Part shown: positions 57,614 to 64,000 of the stretch, piece after piece
Layout: each line of letters begins with the position of its first letter
How positions within the stretch are numbered: position 1 is the stretch's first letter
NCBI RefSeq assembly: GCF_014397245.1
Contig: NZ_JACLHY010000005.1
Coordinates: 1 to 64,000 of the forward strand
Source: Arenibacter arenosicollis
GTDB taxonomy: Bacteria > Bacteroidota > Bacteroidia > Flavobacteriales > Flavobacteriaceae
Direction: 5' to 3'
DNA length: 64,000 bases
The notes under the pieces: model-generated
The model's input: only the letters and a program-made list of their open reading frames with translations
What the model was told of the DNA's origin: nothing
Database searches by the model: none
Program-made: the position numbers and the translations under genes

Positions 57614-58948
57614 ATGCTAAACAAACCTAAGTTAAGTTTTTGGCAAATTTGGAATATGAATTTCGGATTTCTAGGAATACAATTCGGATTCGGACTACAA
57701 CAGGCCAACATGAGTCCAATATATAGGTATTTAGGAGCAGATGAGGCACAAATCCCCTGGTTGTGGTTGGCAGGACCTCTTACAGGCTTATTAGTGCAAC
57801 CTATTATTGGCGCCATGAGCGATAAGACATGGACCAAATTGGGACGTCGTCGTCCATATTTTTTGGTGGGCGCCATTTTGGCAAGTATTGCCCTGATTTT
57901 TATGCCATATTCCTCAACCCTCTGGATGGCCGCTGGCTTACTATGGATTTTGGATGCCTCAATGAACATTGCAATGGAACCCTTTAGGGCTTTTATTGCA
58001 GATAAATTGCCAGCAGAACAAAGAACATTGGGATTTTCGGTTCAAAGTTTTTTCGTGGGCCTGGGACAATTTTCGGCAAACATAATGCCCTGGTTGTTGG
58101 GATTTTTAGGAATTATTACCCTAGGAGCTTATGGCGCAATTGCTGAGTTGGAAAACTCCAACGGTATCCCGGATTTTATAAAATATTCTTTTGTTTTGGG
58201 GGCAATGGTAATGTTGGGTACTGTGTTGTGGACCATTTTTACCACTGACGAATATCCTCCTGAGGATATTGAAAAACTAAAGAAGGAAAAAGGAACTATT
58301 GCAAAAGTCTTAATTGAGGTTAAGGAAGCAATTATAAGTATGCCCAAAACCATGAAACAACTATGGTGGGTTATGTTCTTTGTATGGTATGGCCTGCCTC
58401 TAATGTGGCAGTATCTATCCTTGGCTATTGCAAGGCACGTATTTGGGGCCGCCTCTCCGGCACATCCAGATTTTGAAAAAGGAGCATTTTATGGTGGTAT
58501 TAGTTTGGCCATATTTAGTGTGGCCTGTTTTACAATTTCTTTTGCCATTCCATGGATAGGAAAAAAATTGGGACATAGATTAACACATGCCGTTTTCTTG
58601 GTGATTGGGGCCATTGGTTTTCTTTCTATGCAAATTGCGACCACGACCACCATGTTTTACCTATGTATGTTTCTGGTTGGTGTGGCATGGGCTTCCATTA
58701 TGGCTGTTCCTTACGTAATACTTTCTTATTCGGTACCCATGGCGCGAATGGGGGTCTATATGGGAATTTTCAACATGTTTATTGTGGTGCCGCAGTTTAT
58801 AAGTATGGCTACCGTACCGTTTTATTATGAGGCCTTGTTTAAGGGAGATCCAAGAAATGCCTTGGCTTTTGTTGGGGTGTGTTTTATACTAGGAGCCATT
58901 TCTTGTATGTTTATTTCCAAGGATTATGCCAAGGCACAAATTAGCTGA
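57614..58948 (+). CDS. MFS sugar transporter, SLC45-like
   Basis: This 444-residue membrane protein has twelve predicted helices. The loop after helix 2 reads GAMSDKTWTKLGRRRPY, with the MFS RxGRRRP signature, as in SLC45/GPH sucrose or maltose carriers. It begins a same-strand cluster with a fructokinase and a sucrose phosphorylase, so sucrose is the likely substrate, brought in with a proton. Confidence 0.88.
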   Translation: MLNKPKLSFWQIWNMNFGFLGIQFGFGLQQANMSPIYRYLGADEAQIPWLWLAGPLTGLLVQPIIGAMSDKTWTKLGRRRPYFLVGAILASIALIFMPYSSTLWMAAGLLWILDASMNIAMEPFRAFIADKLPAEQRTLGFSVQSFFVGLGQFSANIMPWLLGFLGIITLGAYGAIAELENSNGIPDFIKYSFVLGAMVMLGTVLWTIFTTDEYPPEDIEKLKKEKGTIAKVLIEVKEAIISMPKTMKQLWWVMFFVWYGLPLMWQYLSLAIARHVFGAASPAHPDFEKGAFYGGISLAIFSVACFTISFAIPWIGKKLGHRLTHAVFLVIGAIGFLSMQIATTTTMFYLCMFLVGVAWASIMAVPYVILSYSVPMARMGVYMGIFNMFIVVPQFISMATVPFYYEALFKGDPRNALAFVGVCFILGAISCMFISKDYAKAQIS

Positions 58949-59051
58949 TTAGCAATCATACATATAAACCTAACTGACCACTTATTCTTTTTTACGAAGG
59001 AGATGGGATTAAGACGGAGTTAATTAAAAGAATAATAATTTGAAAGATAAT

Positions 59052-59978
59052 ATGAGAAGCATAGATATTCTATGTGTAGGGGAAGTGCTTGTCGATTTTA
59101 TAGGGCACCAGGCAGGGGTGAATATCAATGAAACTCGAGATTATCATAGATATTTAGGAGGTTCGCCTACCAATGTAGCCATGAATTCCGCCCGACTTGG
59201 ATTGAAATCGGTTTTGGTGGCAACCGTAGGGGATGACGGTTTTGGCGAATATATTTTTAAAAGACTTGAAGAAGTAGGTGTGGATACCAATTTCATAAAG
59301 ACAGTTGACGATAGGCCTACCAGTGTAATTTTTGTTTCAAGATCACAAAGTACTCCTGATTTTATTCCATATCGTGCTGCCGATTATCGTATTTCCAAAA
59401 ATCAAATCGACAAAGGTACGCTTGGGAATACCACAATATTTCACACCACTTGTTTTGCTTTGAGTTTGGATCCGGCTCGGACAACTATTTTAAAAAAGGC
59501 TGAAGAAGCATATAACCAAGGTTGTAAATTAAGTATAGACGTAAATTACGCCAAAAAATTATGGGAAAGCCAAGAAGTAGCCCTTAGGGTAATTAAGGCT
59601 TACTGCAAGTTTGATCCCTTGGTAAAAATTAGCGAGGATGATATGCAGAGGCTTTTTGAGCAAACTTTATCCTATGATGAAATATTTAACTTTTTTCATT
59701 CGGAAGGGGTAGATTTAGTCTGTTTAACCCTAGGTAGCAAAGGGGTTAAATTATCCCAAAAAGGAAAAGGGGTTATTCAATTACCTGCCATTAAAGTGGA
59801 TAATGTAATGGATGCCACTGGTGCCGGCGATGCATTTTGGTCTGGGTTTCTGTTTGCCTATATAAAGGAGAAACCAGTTGAAAAATGTTTGGAAGTGGCC
59901 TTGCAACTTGCAGCACTAAAACTGCAGAATGTTGGTAGGTTGCCAGATAACATCAATATATTATCAGAACTTCTATAA
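59052..59978 (+). CDS. PfkB-family sugar kinase, probable fructokinase
   Basis: This 308-residue kinase has the opening DILCVGEVLVDFIG and the substrate loop YLGGSPTNVAMNSARLG. The ATP/anion-hole motif is DATGAGDAFWSGFL near the C-terminus. I chose ATG 59052; a TTG at 59040 is in frame. It would phosphorylate the fructose made by the neighbouring sucrose phosphorylase. Similarity to 5-dehydro-2-deoxygluconokinase cannot be excluded, but context supports fructose. Confidence 0.87.
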   Translation: MRSIDILCVGEVLVDFIGHQAGVNINETRDYHRYLGGSPTNVAMNSARLGLKSVLVATVGDDGFGEYIFKRLEEVGVDTNFIKTVDDRPTSVIFVSRSQSTPDFIPYRAADYRISKNQIDKGTLGNTTIFHTTCFALSLDPARTTILKKAEEAYNQGCKLSIDVNYAKKLWESQEVALRVIKAYCKFDPLVKISEDDMQRLFEQTLSYDEIFNFFHSEGVDLVCLTLGSKGVKLSQKGKGVIQLPAIKVDNVMDATGAGDAFWSGFLFAYIKEKPVEKCLEVALQLAALKLQNVGRLPDNINILSELL

Positions 59979-60025
59979 ATTTTTAACCATTAACTCAAAA
60001 AAAGGTTTAGAACGCTCAAAAGAAT

Positions 60026-61774
60026 ATGTCAAAAGAGAATATAGCAAATAGCAAAAACATTGGTAATGGTGTAATGCTTAATGCCTATCCCGATAGTATT
60101 GGAACTAGGCTGCACGACCTGATTGAGATGTTGGAAAAGCCTGAGTTTAAAGATGTGTTTTCCCTATTTTATGTATTGCCTACTTTCTTTAATAGTGATT
60201 TGGATAGAGGGTTTTCCATTATAGATTATAACTTAAATAAAGATTTGGTTTCCGAAGCAGATTTAAAGGCGTTGAACAGACTAAATATAAAGTTGAAGTT
60301 TGATATTGTTTTAAACCATTTGTCGGTTGTATCACCTCAGTTCCAGGATTTATTGAAGCATGGCGACGACTCAAAATTTAAAGACTTTTTTATCAATTGG
60401 AACGAGTTTTGGACAGGCAATGGGCAAATGGATGGGAATGGGGTTATAATCCCAAAGGAAGAGTATCTCAATAAGTTATTTATGAGGAAATCCGGATTGC
60501 CTATTTTAAAGGTGTTTTTCCCCGATGGTACGGAAAAGCCCTATTGGAATACTTTTTATCAGCAAATTGGTTATAATAAAATTACTCCTAAAGATTTAGT
60601 AGGTATAAAGGGTTTGTTAAGTGGTCAGGTATCATCAATCTGCGACAAGGTCAATGCGGCTATCAAAATAGGTGAAGGTTTTAACGACTTGGATTTTGAC
60701 GACAGCAACCAATTCAAAAGTGAAATCCTGCAAATCGTAAATCGAAATCGGTCCTATTTGGGTCAAATGGATGTCAACGCAAAATCGCCCTTGGTTTGGG
60801 ATTTTTATGAGGAAACCTTGGAAAAGGTAAAAGATTTTGGTTGCAAAATTCTAAGGTTGGATGCCTTTGCCTATCTGCATAAGGAGGTGGGACAATCCAA
60901 CTTTTTTAATAAGCCAGGTACTTGGGAGTATTTGAAGCGCATAAAACAAATGGCCCAAAAGAACGATTTAATGTTGCTACCGGAGATTCATGCAGAATAC
61001 GGACTTCATCTGCACGAGGAGGTAGCCGCAGAAGGCTATTACATTTACGATTTCTTCTTGCCGGGACTCACCATTCACACCCTGGAAAATGGCACCAACA
61101 AGGCATTGTTGGTATGGGTCAATGAAATATTAGTAAAAGGTTATAAAACGGTAAATATGTTGGGATGCCATGACGGGATACCGGTTTTGGATCTAAAGGG
61201 CAAGGAGGTAAATGGTGTTTACAATCGAGGTTTGTTGTTGGATAAGGAAATTGAGGATATCATGAATACGATCATGGAAAGGGGAGGAAGGGTTAAAAAC
61301 TTGTATGATCCATCAGGGAAAAAGATTTCTTATTATCAGGTAAATGCAACCTTTTTTAGTGCCTTGGGAGAAAACGAACAAAAATTGTTGCTGGCGAGAG
61401 CTATCCAATTGTTTATGCCCGGGATTCCACAGGTTTGGTACTTGGATATTTTTGCCGGAAAAAATGACTATGAAGCTGCGGATAAAGGAGGTGATGCCGG
61501 TCACAAGGAGATAAATAGAACAACCTTAACGATGCAGGATGTGGAGCAAGGTCTTAAAAGGGATGTCGTATTAAATCAACTCTCCATAATAAGGTTAAGA
61601 AATACGTCAAAGGCATTTATGGGTACCGTGACAATTAATGAAACTCCTGAGAGCGAATTGGATATTCTCTGGACCAATAACAGCGACAAGGCGCAGTTGA
61701 AAGCGAACCTTAAAACGCATATCTTTACCATAAACTATACTCAAAACGGTATTGCCAAAAGCATGGTATATTAA
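60026..61774 (+). CDS. GH13 sucrose phosphorylase-type enzyme
   Basis: This 582-residue GH13 protein matches the sucrose phosphorylase pattern. It has LNAYPDSIG at the start, nucleophile Asp in LRLDAFAY, acid/base Glu in LLPEIHAEY, transition-state Asp in LGCHDGIPV, and AGKNDYEAA plus EINRTTL in the C-terminal loop. The enzyme converts sucrose and phosphate to glucose 1-phosphate and fructose. It is about 80 residues longer than bifidobacterial enzymes, so a related phosphorylase (such as glucosylglycerate) is the main alternative. With the fructokinase and carrier before it, it forms a compact sucrose module. Confidence 0.87.
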   Translation: MSKENIANSKNIGNGVMLNAYPDSIGTRLHDLIEMLEKPEFKDVFSLFYVLPTFFNSDLDRGFSIIDYNLNKDLVSEADLKALNRLNIKLKFDIVLNHLSVVSPQFQDLLKHGDDSKFKDFFINWNEFWTGNGQMDGNGVIIPKEEYLNKLFMRKSGLPILKVFFPDGTEKPYWNTFYQQIGYNKITPKDLVGIKGLLSGQVSSICDKVNAAIKIGEGFNDLDFDDSNQFKSEILQIVNRNRSYLGQMDVNAKSPLVWDFYEETLEKVKDFGCKILRLDAFAYLHKEVGQSNFFNKPGTWEYLKRIKQMAQKNDLMLLPEIHAEYGLHLHEEVAAEGYYIYDFFLPGLTIHTLENGTNKALLVWVNEILVKGYKTVNMLGCHDGIPVLDLKGKEVNGVYNRGLLLDKEIEDIMNTIMERGGRVKNLYDPSGKKISYYQVNATFFSALGENEQKLLLARAIQLFMPGIPQVWYLDIFAGKNDYEAADKGGDAGHKEINRTTLTMQDVEQGLKRDVVLNQLSIIRLRNTSKAFMGTVTINETPESELDILWTNNSDKAQLKANLKTHIFTINYTQNGIAKSMVY

Positions 61775-61802
61775 ATCTGGCAATACTTAAAATAATAAAG
61801 CC

Positions 61803-63005
61803 CTGAAAAAACCCAAAGTCCCCCAAAATGAAAAGGAAAGAATAAAGGAATTGGATTCCTATTCTATCTTGGATACATTACCAGAATCCGATTATGACAA
61901 TCTAACTACGATTGCTGCGGAAATATGCGGAACCCCAATTTCCCTAATTAGTCTCATTGACGATAAGCGGCAGTGGTTTAAGTCCCATCACGGTTTGGAT
62001 GCAACAGAAACACCTAAAGAGTATGCTTTTTGTGGACATGCCATTAATACGCCAAATGATGTATTTATTGTTCAGGATGCCAGAATGGATGAACGCTTTC
62101 ATGACAATCCAATAGTTACAGATGATCCCCATGTAATTTTCTATGCCGGTGTGCCGCTGGTTACTGAAGCTGGACTTCCATTGGGTACCTTGTGCGTTAT
62201 AGATCATAAACCCAATTTATTAAGTCAAAGCCAGATACGATCCTTAACTGCCCTTTCAAAACAAGTGATGAATTTATTGGAGTTAAGAAGGAATAAAATT
62301 CTGTTGGAGCAGGCGATAACGGAATTGGAAGAAAAAAATGAGGCCTTGGAAAGGTTTGCCCTTGTTGCTGCCCATGACCTTAAATCACCCTTGATAAATA
62401 TTTCCAGTTTGGCGCAACTTTTCCAAAATCAATATAAGGAGACGTTGGATAGTGAAGGTTTGGAAATGTTGGAAATGATTATTGGTTCCTCCGACAATCT
62501 AATTGGTCTAATTGAAGGTTTACTACACTATAGCAAGGCTGAGAGCATATTGAGTGAGGGAAAATCAAATATTGATTTGGAACGTTTGAGAGCGGACATA
62601 GAAGGACTCTTTAATTATGATCACAGTTTAAATCTGGTTTTAAAATCGGAATTGACCCATATTAAAGTCAATAAAACGGCCATACATCAGATTCTTATTA
62701 ATCTGGTCACCAATGCCATTAAATATAATGACAAGGAAAGGGTTGAAATAGAGCTAGGGGTATCGGACTTGGATACCCATTACCTTTTCTATGTTGAAGA
62801 CAATGGACCTGGAATAGCAGCTAAGTATCAGGAAAAGATATTTAAAATTTTCGAAAAATTAACTGCTACGGATAAATTTGGTCGCCCTGGAAATGGGATA
62901 GGACTGGCAACGGTAAAGAAAATTGTTGAAAAATCGGGTGGTTCAATACATGTGGAATCTGAATTGGGAAGCGGTGCGAAGTTTATTTTTACGCTGGAAA
63001 AATAA
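61803..63005 (+). CDS. GAF-domain histidine kinase
   Basis: A GAF domain (about 40-160 from the long start) is followed by a short coiled linker, a HisKA domain with FALVAAHDLKSPL (acceptor His) and an HATPase with NLVTNAIKYN, DNGPGI and GNGIGLATVKKIV. No membrane helix is present, so it is a soluble sensor. The first ATG-like codon of the family region is missing. The frame is open from a CTG at 61803 (then KKPKVPQNEKERIKELDSY), and the conserved EKER segment lies upstream of the TTG at 61851. I therefore favour CTG 61803 as start. No regulator gene adjoins. Confidence 0.85.
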   Translation: MKKPKVPQNEKERIKELDSYSILDTLPESDYDNLTTIAAEICGTPISLISLIDDKRQWFKSHHGLDATETPKEYAFCGHAINTPNDVFIVQDARMDERFHDNPIVTDDPHVIFYAGVPLVTEAGLPLGTLCVIDHKPNLLSQSQIRSLTALSKQVMNLLELRRNKILLEQAITELEEKNEALERFALVAAHDLKSPLINISSLAQLFQNQYKETLDSEGLEMLEMIIGSSDNLIGLIEGLLHYSKAESILSEGKSNIDLERLRADIEGLFNYDHSLNLVLKSELTHIKVNKTAIHQILINLVTNAIKYNDKERVEIELGVSDLDTHYLFYVEDNGPGIAAKYQEKIFKIFEKLTATDKFGRPGNGIGLATVKKIVEKSGGSIHVESELGSGAKFIFTLEK

Positions 63006-63082
63006 TTTATTTGATATTTATACTTCTTAAAATAATAGAAAATCGGCCATGACATAAGTTCAAATATTTTTTACGATTTAAG

Positions 63083-63114
63083 TTGCGCATTAATTAATGA
63101 TAATTGTATATTTG
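63083..63114 (+). promoter_or_regulatory. Promoter of tRNA-Arg
   Basis: TTG (63083-63085) and TATATTTG (63107-63114) are separated by 21 bases. They match the Bacteroidota -33 and -7 elements (TAnnTTTG). The tRNA starts 37 bases downstream. Confidence 0.7.
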
Positions 63115-63151
63115 CAGCCGCTAAAGACGGAATTTATCTTATTTAGTGAAT

Positions 63152-63225
<74 letters not shown>

Positions 63226-63235
63226 CGACACTCTC

Positions 63236-63264
63236 AAAACCACGCCATTAGGCGTGGTTTTTTG
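63236..63264 (+). terminator. Terminator after tRNA-Arg
   Basis: The 11-bp stem AAAACCACGCC (63236-63246) with GGCGTGGTTTT (63251-63261), loop ATTA, runs into T residues. The loop is the same as in the displaced tRNA-Pro terminator at 13354-13387. Confidence 0.85.
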
Positions 63265-63270
63265 TTTTAT

Positions 63271-63960
63271 GGAAAGGCCGAACAGCGTTCGTAGCCTTGC
63301 AATAAAACAAAGAACTCGCAGTGCTAGCTGCGCGGTTTTGAATTTGCAACATTGATGGAATAGGATCACCGCAGGTAATCCTATGGGCTATGGAAAGGCC
63401 GAACAGCGTTCGTAGCCTTGCAATAAAACAAAGAACTCGCAGTGCTAGCTGCGCGGTTTTGAATTTGCAACATTGATGGAATAGGATCACCGCAGGTAAT
63501 CCTATGGGCTATGGAAAGGCCGAACAGCGTTCGTAGCCTTGCAATAAAACAAAGAACTCGCAGTGCTAGCTGCGCGGTTTTGAATTTGCAACATTGATGG
63601 AATAGGATCACCGCAGGTAATCCTATGGGGCAGTGAAAAAGCCAAACTTGTTTGAGCTTTGGAGTAAATAAAAAAAACTTGCAGTGCTAGCTGCGCGGAT
63701 TTAAATTTGCAACATTGATGGAAGAGGATCACCGTAGGTAATCCTATGGGGCAGTGAAAAAGCCAAACTTGTTCGGGCTTTGGAGTAAATAAAAAAAGCT
63801 CAAAGTGCTAGCTGCGCGGTTTTGAATTTGCAACATTGATGGAATAGGATCACCGTAGGTAATCCTATGGGCTATGGAAAGGCCGAACAGCGTTCGTAGC
63901 CTTGCAATAAAGCAAAGAACTATCTGCGTGGTTTTGAATTTCCAGCATTGATTAAGTAGT
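63271..63960 (+). repeat. Tandem array of six 121-bp structured repeats
   Basis: Units begin at 63271, 63392, 63513, 63634, 63755 and 63876 (period 120-122). Units 1-3 are nearly identical, units 4-5 form a variant type, and unit 6 is a shortened return to the first type. Each unit has the hairpins AAGGC..GCCTT, GCAGTGCTAGCTGC and AGGATCACC..GGTAATCCT. The last stays paired in all copies. Minus-strand frames through the array look like proteins only because of the repeat. It follows the tRNA terminator by 7 bases. Confidence 0.92.
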
Positions 63961-64000
63961 TTTAACACAACCACGTCCAGTTTCTTACCATATTATGATC

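Noticed and set aside
63248-63974. Minus-strand frames of 76-80 codons in the array after tRNA-Arg
   Set aside because: They repeat the same peptide because the DNA repeats, and they cross the hairpins and unit boundaries. Structured non-coding repeats explain them better.

Overview
The window is a stretch of chromosome from a marine-type member of the Flavobacteriaceae (Bacteroidota). The signs are AT-rich DNA, TAnnTTTG-type promoter elements, TamL/TamB, LytS/LytTR two-component systems, a TonB receptor with a carboxypeptidase-like N-terminal domain, a Tyr-recombinase of the Bacteroidota kind with Ser at the first Arg position, a vanadium-haloperoxidase-family lipoprotein and many lipoproteins. 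Genus cannot be set from the sequence alone.

Left end (1-13348) is accessory DNA around a tRNA-Pro(GGG) gene (531-604). Upstream lie two near-identical GIY-YIG nuclease genes, each followed by the 5' part of the tRNA. Downstream is an integrative island of about 12.7 kb, bounded by a 13-bp repeat of the tRNA 3' end (593-605 and 13336-13348). It carries an integrase, a thioredoxin-fold lipoprotein, three tandem small paralogues facing a small HTH gene across a two-site operator, an AbiEi/AbiEii-type toxin-antitoxin pair, and a tight four-gene operon (Dam-like methylase, calcineurin-like phosphoesterase, P-loop ATPase, unrecognised protein). That operon is the best candidate for an undescribed defence system. 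The island's far end abuts the displaced tRNA terminator and a tandem array of structured 118-bp repeats.

Middle (14130-33633) holds a cytochrome c lipoprotein and a dense signalling region: two overlapping LytS-type kinases with a LytTR regulator, a propeller sensor that looks like a pseudokinase, and a second LytS/LytTR pair whose kinase is cut by an in-frame TAG. Then come a TonB receptor, a haloperoxidase-like lipoprotein, a nucleotide cyclase cut by an in-frame TAA, a GNAT protein, an amidohydrolase, a quinone-reductase-like dehydrogenase and a SnoaL-like protein.

34430-43850 starts with a relic related to the island's integrase-proximal end. Next are a lipoprotein gene cut by an in-frame TAA, two lipoproteins of unknown function, and an overlapping operon of ECF sigma factor, TPR membrane protein and TPR-CHAT protease-like protein.

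The right part (43850-64000) is mostly housekeeping: a lipoprotein, small stress-type membrane and CsbD proteins, an AI-2E family transporter, the tamB-tamL outer-membrane assembly operon, and a DUF808 protein. A sucrose module follows: LacI regulator with two palindromic operators, SLC45-like transporter, PfkB fructokinase and GH13 sucrose phosphorylase. Together these would import sucrose, split it with phosphate and phosphorylate the fructose. The window ends with a GAF-histidine kinase, tRNA-Arg(TCT) and a second tandem array of structured 121-bp repeats.
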